Source: Astragalus membranaceus (lineage: Eukaryota > Streptophyta > Magnoliopsida > Fabales > Fabaceae). From it: a stretch of 64,000 bases of DNA. This document shows positions 41,288-53,366 of the stretch, in pieces. Below the pieces are notes generated by a model. It worked only from the letters and a program-made list of their open reading frames with translations, made no database searches and was not told where the DNA came from. The stretch spans positions 30,361,917 to 30,425,916 of the forward strand of contig CM076848.1 of the NCBI GenBank assembly GCA_039519185.1, read 5' to 3'. Both the position numbers and the translations under genes were made by a program. Every line of letters starts with the position of its first letter. Positions within the stretch are counted from its first letter, which is position 1.

Positions 41288-44200
41288 ATGGCTTCTACTC
41301 CAGCAACCTCTTTCTTCATCTACTTGAAATCCCAATCAAAGTTACCCAATTCGCTTGTGCAGTCACGAATACATATACACAACAAACCCTTGTCCGTATC
41401 ACTTTCGCTAAAACCAACCAAACTCTCTTGTTCCTGCAATCCTTGTACACCCTTTTCAAGTTTCTCACCTCAAAGGAGTTTATCCAAGTTTATTTCAGAA
41501 AAGATTGCATTTTTTCTCATTGGGTCGTTCATTTTCGCGGGTTGCTTCAACAAAAGAGCTGCTTTTGCACTGGAAGTGCCTCCTGTCGGCACTGATGGAG
41601 TCTTGGAGGAGGAGAAAACGGTGAAGGGGAAAAGCGGGGAGGGGGAAATGCACGAAAAGGTTTTGGAGAATGATCCAAGAAACATTGAGGCTCTCAAGGT
41701 GATTGTTCATGGGAAAATTAGGAGAGGGAAGTCTAAGGAGGCTGAGAAGTTTGTGAAGAGGTTGATTGATGTTGAGCCAAATGAGGTTGAGTGGAAGCTT
41801 TTGCTTGCTTTGTGTTATGAGACTAGTGGGAGCTTGAGGAAGGCCAAAAGAGTGTACACTCAAATTTTGGAGAAAAACCCTCTTCTTGTTAGAGCTCTGC
41901 ATGTAATGTTTCTCTCTCTGATCTTATGGAATTCTGAATATGTTTGATAGTTTGAATTTTGATTGTGATTAAAAAGATGGGTTAATAGATTATAGATAGG
42001 AATGATTTGGTTTGGTTAGTACTGTCCTGGCAGTGAGCGGTTAGAATTGTTAATGTTGATAATAATTGACTCACTGTATTGCTGGTAATCTTGCTTCTGA
42101 GGAATGCTAGTAACAAACATTGTTTTTGTTATGCTATGGAAAAAGATAAATTCTTTGTTATCCATCCTTTATGCAAATATGATAGTGATTTTTGCTATGC
42201 TAGTTCATTTTATATCTTCCCTAAGTTCTTAAATTTTAATTTCATGATGCTCATTCACTCTAAGTATAGAAAACTGATATGAGTGTTTCTGAATATTGTT
42301 TAAGAGATGATGCTTTGTGTTGAAAAACATGACATCCATGGAAATTAGGAGAAAACCCTAAAGGTCTATTATATTGAAAGTGATGAAATATTACAAATGA
42401 GAAGAAGTTATTACAAATGAGTCTACCATCTACCTTATATACTAATTAACTAAATACTAATTAACTAATGGACCTTACTATCTAATGGTCTTACTATCTA
42501 ATGGGCCTTACTAACCAACTAATGAGCTTACTACTTGTATTTTAACAGCCTCCCGCAAGCTGGACGGTGTTCACAACACTTCCAGCTAGGGATAAGCAAT
42601 ACAAAGATACTATAAAAGCAAGAAAAATAAAAGAACAATCCGAATTGGTAGCAGTTGAGGTGTATAGCTCCTAGTAGGGCTGTTCATGGTTCAGTTCAGG
42701 GGGAGAACTGGACCGAACCGAACTGAACCAGCTGAAACAATTCGGCGAACCGAACCGAACTGCAATAACAGTTCGCGAACCAAACTGAACTATATTAACA
42801 GTTCGGTTTGTAGTTTTAGTTCCGAACCGAACTGTTTAAAAAAAACAAACCATTTCAAAACAGTTTTTCCGAAATATTGGACCCGAATTGAACCGAATTG
42901 TTCACTAAACTATCCAGACTCTAGACTGTACTGTTCATCAAAATCTCATTTTTTTTTAAACTGTTGCTATGAATAATAGTTATATTTTAAACTGAATTAC
43001 TAAATAACAGTTACTTTTGAACAATTATTTTGAACTTAATTGAACTACTGGTATTGCAGTGTGCACACCAAATATAACGTTAAGATAATATCTGTCTATC
43101 CAGTAATATTTATGTGCTAAGAACTTCGATGTTCCTATTTCTTAGATTACTTCACTTTGATTATGTTGTTAATTTATTCTCTTTTGGACACATATGAATT
43201 ACAATCTGCAGTAGACTATGATTCACGGGTTCATTTATTATATTCATGACAATGCCAAAAGAATACATATGTTGAAGCCTGAAGGTTTTCGCGTGGATTC
43301 AAAGCAAGATATATATATATATATATTATAAATAAGTGAACAGAGGAGATGATTTGAAATTGGATCCAAATCTCAAGTTCATGCATCAGTTAGTAGTTTT
43401 CTGGTTAGTTTACATGAAACAGTTCGTTTAGTTCTTAACTGAACTGAACTGAATGGTTCGGTTAGTGAACTGTATTTAATAAAGCCAGTTCGGTTCAGTT
43501 CGGTTTTGCAGTTCAATTCAGTTCAGCAGTTCATTTGAACAGCCCTAGCTCCTAGAAGTCTTCGACCAACTAATGGGCCTCTTCAAGCTTCTTCCAGCGT
43601 CTCCACAACATTCACTCCAAAAGAATCAACAAACCCCACTCTTGGGCATAACTATCCAAATACCAAAGAAATCAGCAAATGCTTAACCATCGGGCAGAAA
43701 CCACAACTCAAGGTTTAACCACTCGGAGGAAGCAACAAACCAACACTTAACCATCAAGCAAAAGCCACAACTCAAAACTTAATCACTTGAAGGAAGCAAA
43801 AATGCTTAACCACCATAGGGCAGAAGCAATCATAAACAAGGCCATAGGGCCAAAGACTTAACCACCAAACAGAAACTATACCTCAAAGTTTAACCACTTG
43901 GCAGAAGCACAAACAACAAAGAGAGCAAAGCTTAACCATCCATGTAAGAAGCCTCACAACTTGACAACGGACAGAAGCTAACAACTAGCCAATAAGGCAA
44001 CAAGCTTAACCATTCAAGACAGAAGCATCACGCTTAACCACCACTAATAGAAACTGAAATCAAACAATGCATTTCAACAATTTTTTTGATCCAAGCCCAA
44101 ACTTGAATGCAAATCCATGCATCCGTTTACTGACCATGTAGTCCACAAGCAAGTAATATGGATTAATTCCACTATCAAAGAGAAATTAGTTAATTCAATA

Positions 44201-47200
44201 CCCTCATCCACCATTCTGATATATAGATCCATAGCCATTAAACTTTCACCATTTTGACACAAAAAAAAACAAACAAAAGAAGGCATGAAGCATAAAAATA
44301 TGCTGGTTGAAGTAGCCCTTAGCAAGGGCTTTTGCTGCTGCTCTGGCTTTATCCATACCATCTGCCACGATAGTATCAGAAGCTGTACAAAGTCGATAAG
44401 ATACGACAGTCCATGATTTGCAAAATCCCGCTTCCAACTCAATGGAGCCAACCATTCATCCATTGATTCCACTGTTTGTTGCAAGATATCCAAGTCATCA
44501 TGAAATTAGTAATAGAATTTCCAACTTCAGAAACATCTTCCATAACAGACCGTGCCAACTCATTCTGTTTGAGCATTATGTCACAAAATCCTCTTCTGGC
44601 ATTTCATCAAATACCTTCAGAGCCAAATTCACCAACCCAAACTCCATACACACCGTTATCATTTGTGTCCAAGTTCTAACATCTCTTATCCCCATCCTAT
44701 CAAACAACCAAACCACAAAATCGAAAGTTCCACAACTCAACCATAAACAATGAATGAAGGGGTGAAAAACTCAAGGAACGATGGGTCGAATAGAAAGCTA
44801 TCGTTGAAGAAGAGGAGGTATCAGAAGTCGGCAACACGAATAACACAGAATCAAAATCAAAATTAATTTGAAACCATGAGATTTGAGTGAATTCAAGTCT
44901 GTAACATCACGCCAAAAGAAGAACCAGCTGTTCGAACGAGTCGGTTACAATTTCTTATCGTTCGAGCGAGACGATGACGAAACATATGCCATCGCACCGT
45001 CGCACAAGAGCACATCAGCGTAACAAAGACGCAGAGAAATGTAGAAACGCGCAATAGAGAAGTGCACACCGGGAAGAACGCAAAAGCAGATAAACAGATC
45101 AGATCGAAGCAATAAGAACAGATCAGAGAAACAAAAACGAATAAAATTGAACATCAAAGACTAAAAAGGAGAAAATGAGAATCCAATATCATCAATCACA
45201 ATCGATTTTTATCATCATCAGAAGAAAGAGTCAAGAAGATAGAAAAAAAAGGATCTAAAGAAAAATGCAGAAAGCCAGAAAGGAATTTTCTTGAAGCAAA
45301 CGAAAAATAGAAGAAAAAAAAAATGAATGAAAAGGAAAGTAATAAAATAAGAAAGAGCCTATAGCGGAATATGTGTTTAAGGAGGATACCATGTTGAAAA
45401 ACATGACATCGATGGAAATTAGGAGAAAACCCTAAAGGACTATTATATTGAAAGTGATGAAATATTACAAATGAGAAGAAGTTATTACAAATGAGTCTAC
45501 CATCTACCTTATATACTAATTAACTAATGGACCTTACTATCTAATGGTCTTACTATCTAATGGGCCTTACTAACCAACTAATGAGCTTACTACTTGTATT
45601 TTAACACTTTGAAAGCATTCCTTTTATGCTTATATATTGTTATGAACAATTGAATTGGTGCTTGGGTGATGGATTCATATCAAAACCCAAAATCCGGTTG
45701 TAAATTCATATGATGAATATTGGATGCAGCTATTGTGGTTTCTAATTATTTGTTGAAGTAACAACTATACTGTAACATAACACTGCATGGGAAGGGGTGA
45801 GATTGGAAGGAATGATTTTGAGTGAATCCAAATTAGAGGTGAAAGTTAATTTAGTGTGTTGGGGGAATAAAGGAGTAGATGGAAGGGACCGAAATGAGAA
45901 GAAGGCCGATCCTATGTTGCCCCAAAATAAGTGTCCTCCAAAACGAATAGAAAATATACCAAAAATAAGAATATGTGATGAATAATTCAAAACTACTATA
46001 CATTGTGATTCTTAAGATGCTCTCTAGACTATATTCGGTTATGTGAAAATACGTAAATCATCATTTTCTTTCCCCTTGTTAATAAAATCCGAACAATAGA
46101 TGAGAAGTTATTATCAGCATGGTTTTTTTTCTTCCTGTCCTATCCTTTTCCCAAGCAATAGCCAAAATTTGAGTTTCATGTTTTACCTCAATAAAGGGGT
46201 CAAGCATTAGGTGTTAAATAAGCTTGTGATATTTTTGATGTGGGCTTGCTGTATGCATATTTATTTTTGATGTATTGTCATGCTTCTGCTGACTACCGAG
46301 TTGTGGGCTATGGCCTACTGTGTATAAACCGTATTATTTTCATTTTCTTATTTATGTTTACTATGGTGGTATTATTTTTTGTTTTGTACCATTTCTGCAA
46401 GAATGGTGCATTAGTAATTTCCCTAATAGCCTTGCTTCAACTGACCTCTTGTCTGCCTTGAAGTTCAGACCCAGAGAGATCTTCTTCTAACAAGCCTTTT
46501 GGTCTTATTTTAGTTATTTAGTATGTTAAATAGTATTGATGTATTGAGTTTTTTTTTTGGACTGAAGTTTTTGTACTTTGGCCTTTGCATTTGTTGTATG
46601 CTCTTTAGATAGGATTTGATAGATCAATTGAAAAAATGTGTACTTTCTGATACATGTGTAGCTTACTTTAGAATAAGCTTTCAGGGTAGCTTGCTAGATG
46701 CTTCTTGGACAGCATTTTGTGGTGAATTAAAAAATATTCTGTATCACAATTCCATATCATGAAATCAATTTGTCATGGCACTTCATTTACAGTTGAGATG
46801 AATGGTACTCTGTATTTTACAGGGTCTGGCTATGGTGATGCACAAAAACAAAGAAGGTCCTGCTGTATTTGAAATGCTGAACAAGGCTCGAGAGTTGGCT
46901 TCTAATGAAAACAACGTTACGGAGGAGAGAAATATAAGAATTTTAATTGCACAAATGCTTGTCGTACAGGTGAACTGCTGATCCATCAGCTTGGGGTGGG
47001 GCTGTTTCAATTTGTTCTATTGGCACACATGTTTTCTCTTTCCCTGCTTATCTACTACCAATTCGCGATAACACATGAACAAAATGTTTCAAGATTAACT
47101 ATTTGACTAGCACAACATTCATGTATTTTGCAGGGTGATTTGAAGGAGGGCTTAAAAAGTTTTCAAGATTTGATTGATCAAAATCCTCGAGATTTTAGGC

Positions 47201-47589
47201 CTTATCTTTGCCAGGTGAATTTGTCTGCAAATCAAGCTGTTGGCTCTATTATATGTTCTTATTTATGATCATGTTATTAGTTTGAATCTAATTATGTAAG
47301 ATAATTCCCTAAAGATCTAATTTATGTGGAAATTGGAACTTAAGTAGCAAGTTACTGTGTTCATGAAATTGCTATACTGATTTATTGAAAGAACAAATTG
47401 CAGGGAATAATATACAGTCTCCTGGGTAAAAAGGAGGAAGCTGCACAACAGTTTGAAACTTATCAAGCTCTTGTGCCTGAAGAGTTTCCTCAGAGGGGAT
47501 TTCTTGATGATATTGCCTTAGCAGCCAAAGTTACATCTCAAGTACAGTTTCAAAAGGAATTTAGAGATCAATTTTCTAACCAAAAGTAG
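41288..47589 (+). CDS. Chloroplast-type TPR protein resembling SLOW GREEN 1 (342 aa)
   Basis: Four exons join in phase 0: 41288-41902, 46823-46969, 47134-47214 and 47404-47589, all GT-AG. The start is the first ATG of the frame. Residues 1-60 are rich in Ser, Lys and Pro with few acidic residues, which fits a plastid transit peptide. A hydrophobic stretch follows (IAFFLIGSFIFAGCF, about 73-87), ending AAFALE. The rest is helical with TPR-like repeats (EAEKFVKRLIDVEPNEVEWK, AKRVYTQILEKNPLLVRALH, then DLKEGLKSFQDLIDQNPRDF and GIIYSLLGKKEEAAQQFETY). This pattern matches the SLOW GREEN 1 family needed for chloroplast development. The first intron is 4920 bp because of transposon insertions; the coding exons are intact. 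Confidence 0.85.
42318..42547 (-). repeat. LTR (3' LTR in element orientation)
   Basis: This 230-bp copy carries a short duplication of actaattaactaa that is missing from the other copy. Otherwise the pair is nearly identical, so the insertion is recent relative to other elements here. Confidence 0.9.
42675..43547. mobile_element. Non-autonomous hAT element C (873 bp)
   Basis: Ends are TAGGGCTGTTCATGG and the inverted TTTGAACAGCCCTA. The perfect 8-bp duplication gctcctag lies at 42667-42674 and 43548-43555. Both sub-ends are filled with gaaccgaactgaac motifs in opposite orientations, making long imperfect inverted repeats. It is nested within the Copia-like element, itself in the TPR intron. 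Confidence 0.93.
43675..44045. repeat. Degenerate tandem repeat in the Copia-like element
   Basis: About ten diverged copies of a 30-45-bp unit built around gcttaaccatc and ggcagaagc fill this interval. It is not coding in any frame for long. Confidence 0.7.
44074..44290 (-). pseudogene. PPR-like gene fragment inside the Copia-like element
   Basis: On the minus strand the segment reads GESLMAMDLYIRMVDEGIEL then, after a frame change, KRMHGFAFKFGLGS. The AMDLYIRMVDEGIE helix pair and the RMHGFAFKFG phrase resemble plant pentatricopeptide repeats. A captured host fragment is the simplest explanation, but the piece is short. Confidence 0.4.
45392..45606 (-). repeat. LTR (5' LTR in element orientation)
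   Basis: This 215-bp copy is adjacent to the minus-strand primer site TGGTATCC at 45381-45391. Confidence 0.9.
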
Positions 47590-48670
47590 GGAAAATATAG
47601 GATGCTTTCTTCTTTGCTACTATTGGCAGATAATCGGTAATTCGATGCAGTAGCAAACTCTTGTAAAAGCAAACTAGAATTTCTAGCATAGTTTTGCTCT
47701 TTTTTTCTTATTCTTTTTTCCAGGCCTCCGTTCATGTTTGCATACATAGATTTTGCTTGTTTTGCTCTGTTCAGATCTTGTATTTCAAAATTTGAATTCG
47801 TAATTTGAATTTCCATATGAATATTTTGAGGGAAATAGGTTTTAATTGATTTGATTTCAAGTGCAGTTCTCTTTGTTCTATGCAATTTTTCTGGAATGGT
47901 CAACCGGTCTTTAGGTAGATCAAGCAAGGGGAGATAGTTTCTTTGCATTGCTTTGATTTGGGGAGAATTTTCCTGTTTGTTCTTGCATGGATAGATTCGG
48001 TGCATTTGACTTGATTGCATTGATCTGGGGAGAATTTGTGGATCCTCCTCTCCTTCAAACAACAAGGAGAGGCAGAGGACGCACGGTGCAGTGGCATGTA
48101 GAGCCATTAGATGGTTGTGTATGCTACTACTCGGTAGTCGAGGATGTGCTCACGAGAAAAGAGGAGAGAGATAGAGAAGATGAAGATGGTGATGAAAAGG
48201 GTTGCAGGGGTAGGGGATTGGGCCTTGGGGTAATTTAGGAAAAATAAAGGGCAGGAGGTCGGAAAATTAAATGAGGTGGGGGTAATTTGGTCTTATTGCC
48301 TTTACGATACATGCCATGATATGATGCTGTATTGTATAAATATAAATTTAAATATATATAAACATCATCATCATCGACAACACTTAATTAATTTGGTTCT
48401 GTTTCTTTATTTAACCATTCACTTATTGTTAATTATTATGTATGACAACCAGAATTAGAAAATCATGTAACAATGAGTTACACGACTATCAACTTTTAGA
48501 ACAGTACACTTTATTTAGACATTGTAACTGTAAAACATCTAAGCAAAACCCATATTTAGTTTTCAATTCTCGAATATTTTATTATTTATATAACTAAATC
48601 TCTTACATATCTTCCTTTCATTTTTTTACCTTGATATTTTACCCCACTTTTACCACGCCTTGTTCTCTCC
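47590..48670. other. Intergenic DNA between the TPR gene and the glucanase
   Basis: This should contain the 3' UTR of the TPR gene and, on the right, the promoter of the glucanase. No coding sequence is supported; the overlapping ORFs at 47900-48240 show no recognisable protein. Confidence 0.6.
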
Positions 48671-50602
48671 ATGGGTGCGCTTTGTTTGATACTTGTATTG
48701 GCTTATTTCCAATTACAAAGTGTCCATGGGGCAGAATCTATATCAGGTCTTGGTGTAAATTGGGGTGCACTTGCATCCCACCCTATGAATCCTAACATTG
48801 TGGCAACTATGCTGAAGGACAATGGGATCAAGAAGGTCAAACTTTTTGATGCAGATTCTTGGACTGTTGGTGCTTTTTCTGGTACAGACATTGAAGTCAT
48901 GGTCGGAATTCCTAATGATCAATTAAGTAAATTTGCTACAAGTACCGGAGATGCTGAAGATTGGGTCAAAGAAAATATCACCAAGCATCTTCATAAAGGG
49001 GGCGTCAACATCAGGTACTCATAGTCATAGAAGGTTTCAACGAGACTCTATTTTTCTTTGAGAATAAATAAATAATTACGTCCAAGGTTTTAAGTTGTTA
49101 TAATGTTATTATCGCAATTCTTGATATTGTTGAAAATCACGGTGTTGCTAATGCAGGCACAACAATGTCAAAAATTGTGATGTCACGTGTAGAAAGACGT
49201 GGCAATTTTTTTTTTTGAATCTTGATAACATGTTTGAGACATCATATCAAAAATTCAAAATAATAATAAGGAAAATGACGATTCTTACAAGACAGTTGTT
49301 GAACGAATAATGTACGAAGCGTTAAAAATGGGGTATTACCCTCCCATGTTAGTTGTCAAACTGCTGTTTATAAGCTGTACACATATGATTTGTTTGTTTT
49401 CGTTCAAAAATGGTCTCGTAAAAAATAGCATTCCTCTAATAATAATGATGGTAATAACAATTTCTTGTTCTTCTTACCCTTGGTGTTATTATAGATACGT
49501 AGCAGTTGGAAATGAGCCATTTTTGAAAAGTTATGGTGGTAACTACTCGAAGACCACATTCCCAGCCATGCAAAACATTCAAAAGGCAATCGAAGAAGCT
49601 GGTTATAGAGACAAGATAAAGGTGACAACAGCTTTAAATGCCGATGTTTATGAATCTTCTTCAAACAAGCCATCAGAGGGAGATTTTCGCGGCGACATTC
49701 GTGATGTCATGAAACAAATACTTCAATTTCTTCACGAAAAAAATTCACCATTTCTTGTCAACATATACCCTTTCCTCAGTCTATATCAAAACGAAAATTT
49801 TCCACAAGAGTTGGCATTCTTTGATAGTCAAGGCAGAACAATTGATGATGGAAATGCAAAATACACCAACGTGTTTGATGCAAATTTAGATACCCTTTTA
49901 TGGACATTAAAAAAAAATGGTTACCCTGGTATTAGAATCGTAGTTGGTGAAATTGGTTGGCCAACCGACGGTGATAAACATGCTAATATCAACGATGCAA
50001 AAAAATTCTACCAAGGGTTCCTTAAGAAAATGGCAAGCCAGAAAGGAACACCACTTCGTCCGGGACCAATGGAATTTTATCTATTTTCTCTTTTTGACGA
50101 GAATTTAAAGAGTATTGATCCTGGTAACTTTGAGCGTCATTGGGGAATTTTTCGTTACGATGGAAAACCGAAGTTTCCTATAGATTTTTCTGGTCAAGGA
50201 CAAGAAAAATGGCCAGAAGGAGCGAAAGGTGTTCGGTACCAAGAACGTAAATGGTGTATCCTCAATGAAGATGTCAAGAACTTTACTCTAGTACCAGATG
50301 CATTGACCTATGCTTGTTCTGGTGCAGATTGTACAAGCTTAGGAAATGATTGTTCTTGTGGACATTTAGGTCTAGCTGGGAATGCATCGTTTGCTTTTAA
50401 CCAATTTTTTCAAACAAGAGACCAAAGTGTTGAGGCATGTGATTTCAATGGATTGGGAAGCATTGTAACAAAGGATCCATCAAAGGGAACTTGTTTGTTC
50501 CCTATAGAAATTGAGAGCAGTGCTGAAATGCTCACAACAATGGGTGCAGTGATCAGAAGCCTTTTAGTTGGTTTAACATTATTTTATATAATATTTGCTT
50601 AA
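48671..50602 (+). CDS. Glucan endo-1,3-beta-glucosidase, GH17 with X8 domain and probable GPI anchor (483 aa)
   Basis: Two exons, 48671-49014 and 49495-50602, join in phase across a 480-bp GT-AG intron. The enzyme hydrolyses beta-1,3-glucan (callose) at the cell surface. Residues 1-20 form a signal peptide (MGALCLILVLAYFQLQSVHG). The GH17 barrel starts at GLGVNWG. The general acid is E122 in VAVGNEP, split from exon 1 by the conserved intron just before it, and the nucleophile is E267 in VVGEIGWP. An X8 (CBM43) carbohydrate-binding domain occupies about 367-452, with the motif KWCIL, six further cysteines and NASFAFNQFFQ. The hydrophobic C-terminus (SLLVGLTLFYIIFA) suggests a GPI-anchor signal. 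This architecture matches plasmodesmal and cell-wall glucanases of the X8 group. All catalytic residues are present. Confidence 0.95.
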
Positions 50603-51510
50603 AAAAAACGTGTAGTTTGTATTGGTAAATATTTCACGGGGCATGATTATCATTGATGTTGTTGATATGCCATTTTTGTAATTTCCTCTTGGGGGATTAC
50701 CGATTTAGTATAGTTCTTGTTTGTTAGAAATGAATGGTAATATGGTGTAATAAGCTTTAAGAAAATTTTCAAAATGGTGAGTCATAAATTTGGGTTACCA
50801 AATACAAAGATAAAAAATTGTATATCTCATATATGGATGCAAGCAAAGTGAAATGAAAAAAAATGATCTTCATTGCTTATATTTTATAAAATGAAAACGA
50901 AAAAATGGATAGTAGTTTTTTTTCTCTTAGGTTAATGTGCTTCTCTCTAAAACATAGAAAATATGAGAATGAATATATAGTATTTGAATTGAAGTTGTTA
51001 AGAAAACCCAAAGGCAAACGCAAAATAATGGGAGACAAGACTCACAATTTTGCATTTCAAAGAGGTTCCGTTGTCAAAGATTCAATTATTCACGGAAAGA
51101 ATCCAATCTTCATTTTTTTCAAAGAGGTTTGAAATACATTTTATTTATAAAATTAAAATACAATAAAATTATATAAAAACAATGAAATTATACCGACAAT
51201 AAATAACATTTATTCATCTCTACATAAAACAAAATACTCATTTATAAAATGTAAAGATATTTATAAAGGCCAAACAGAAAGATAGTTATACACTAGTGCA
51301 AAAGACAAATTTAAAATTGACTAGCGCCTTGACCCGTGTGCTGTACGGGGTAAAAACGCTAGTTAATATAGAATAGTTTTTGGGTAAAATTTGTTTATTA
51401 AATTGCAACATGAGAAAATATTGTTTAAATTGAAGGTAAGTATGAATTAAAAAAAATGTAATAAAAAAAGGCGATTGCAAACTTAAAAACTAAAATAAAG
51501 TGTGTGCATA
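50603..51510. other. AT-rich DNA downstream of the glucanase
   Basis: It holds the glucanase 3' UTR and AT-rich spacer. Near 51325-51360 is the phrase gccttgacccgtgtgctgta, seen dispersed in many plant genomes as part of an old repeat. No gene is supported. Confidence 0.5.
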
Positions 51511-52463
51511 TTTGTCACGAAAATATTATTTTTTCACCAAATCGGTTATTGAGGAATGAACTTTGAGTATTTGAACGGTTAAATTTTTTTCGAACACTAA
51601 AATACCCCAAAACATGCTGCTTAGCATCACACTTTACGTATTTTGTCACGAAATTATATTTTTTTTTCACCAAATAATTTATTGAGGCACAAACTTTGCA
51701 TATTTGAATAGTTGAATTTTTTTACGAACACCAAAGCATCAAAAAACACACTACTGAGCAATGTTTTAAAACTCGGACCGGTGATCGACTCGGTGAAGGT
51801 ACCGGGTCACTGGGTCAAGGGTCAGACCGAGGGGTCGACGGTTGAACCGCATGACCATGACCCGGTACTAATTAAAAAATTTCCGAATTTTCAAGACCTA
51901 TGATTTCATACCTATAAAACTTAATTTGCTAAAATTACACACTATACCTAAAAAAGTAAAAAAAAATCACCATAAATTTAATAATCCCACGATGCTATCA
52001 TGATACATATAATCCTAGAAGATATATATAATTCTTGGAACAAAAAATGCTTAAAACGACATTGTTTTGGCCTTCAGTTATTTTTAAAAAAAACATGCAA
52101 AAACAAGTCCGGGTTTCTCAAACCCACCGGGTCGCCGAGTTTCCCAAAACCTGGTCGAGTTGGGGCGGTTCGCACCGAGCTGCTGTATTTCCGATCCATA
52201 GACTGATTCGATTCGGTTAACCCACCGGTTCGCCCGGTCCGACCGGCCGGGCCGAGTCGGTTTTTGAAACACTGCTACTGAGCATCGTACTTTGCATATT
52301 TTGTTTTGAAATTATTATTTTTCACCAAACTGATCACACGGGAACAAACTCTGTGTATTAGAAAAGTTAAAAAAAAATTGATATTGAGGATGAACTTTGA
52401 GCATTTGAATGGTTACATTTTTTTTCGAACACTAAAGTATCTCAAAACACGCTGCTTAGCATC
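51511..52463 (+). repeat. Tandem repeat of about 131 bp, left side of an inverted array
   Basis: Units begin tttgtcacgaaa at 51512 and 51642, and a third (tttgttttgaaa) near 52297 after the hAT insertion; each contains ttcaccaaat, aactttg..tatttgaa, cgaacac.aaa and ctgcttagcatc in the same order. The same units lie in inverted orientation to the right of the LTR element (59859-60115). Confidence 0.75.
51759..52274. mobile_element. Non-autonomous hAT element D (516 bp)
   Basis: Ends are CAATGTTTTAAAACTCGG and the inverted GTTTTTGAAACACTG. The perfect 8-bp duplication ctactgag is at 51751-51758 and 52275-52282. GC-rich ggtcgaccgg-like motifs fill the sub-ends. It interrupts the second unit of the tandem repeat. 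Confidence 0.92.
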
Positions 52464-53232
52464 TGTTAGCCTGCATTTTCGACAGGCTCAATTAAATGCA
52501 GTCAATGAGGTTTGACTTGTCACTTTAAAATAGAAATGTTGATTTTCGACATTGGGATGGTAATTCAAATGTGATCTTCGACTTTCGACTACTTCACAAA
52601 GACGGTGAAATTGAGGCCTTGAAGGCAATACTTCGACAGAAAGGGGAATAAAAATCCAGTAACAGATCGGGGCTAAAGCAGCATTGTCGAAGAATGTAGC
52701 AGTTACACCGTCGAAGGATACGGTCGTTGTTGTCGAAGATTGTAGCAGTTACGTCGTCGAAAGATACGACAGTTGTTGTTTTTAAATCCCTGTGTACAGT
52801 TATATACAACCGTTGTAGGCAGTTACAATCTCTGCATAGTATATATAGTAGTTTCTCATAGAGAAAAAAGGGTCACAAACTCTCATACATATTTCTCACA
52901 CTCAGAATTCCAAGTTACAGAGAAACATGAGTAACAGAAACCAGATGTATGATATTGTGTACCAATTTCTTTTATTTCAATGCAATCTAGTCATGTTTCC
53001 TTAAATATTTCTGCAATTTACTTGTTTTCTGCACTTGATCGAATTCAAAAGATACGTAAGGCAATTCGACAGTTTCAACAACTTTAAAATTGTCAGTTAT
53101 TACAAATAACATCAAGAACTTTCATAATTTTTTCTGGAAAAACTATAGCACAAATGTCTTAAGATTTACTGGTTGATCTTGCAAGTAACAAATTCTAAAC
53201 TAGCGGTTGTTTACCAAAATTCACGGTAAACA
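52464..53232 (+). repeat. 5' LTR of the Tat-like element (769 bp)
   Basis: It starts TGTTAGCC and ends GGTAAACA. It contains direct repeats of gtcgaagattgtagcagtta and a TATA-like agtatatatagtag near 52838. A 30-bp segment (about 52795-52826) is absent from the other LTR. Confidence 0.88.
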
Positions 53233-53366
53233 AATTGGCACGCCCGGTGGGACCCTTTGTGCTAAGTCTCAGAATCATTTGAAACAATTTCCGAATTGGT
53301 TCTAGAAACATAAACTTGTGATTTGTTGGGTGTGTGCATTTAAGGAGTGGAAAACATCTTTCAAAG

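Larger units (their letters stand above)
42318..45606 (-). mobile_element. Non-autonomous Copia-like LTR element in TPR intron 1
   Basis: Two direct repeats (42318-42547 and 45392-45606) start TGTTGAAAAACATG and end TTTTAACA, and the 5-bp duplication ctttg flanks the element (42313-42317 and 45607-45611). Read on the minus strand, the right LTR is followed by TGGTATCC, close to the usual initiator-tRNA primer site, and the left LTR is preceded by the polypurine tract gcttgcgggaggc. The element therefore runs right to left. The interior (about 2 kb without the nested hAT) has no gag or pol. It holds a PPR-like gene fragment and a degenerate tandem repeat. Confidence 0.88.

Noticed and set aside
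44945..45157. Minus-strand ORF of 70 codons in the Copia-like element
   Set aside because: It lies in the leader after the primer site and shows no gag-like features.
51291..51330. CACTAGTGCAAAAG, resembling a CACTA left end
   Set aside because: No subterminal repeat cluster follows, and no inverted partner or 3-bp duplication was found.
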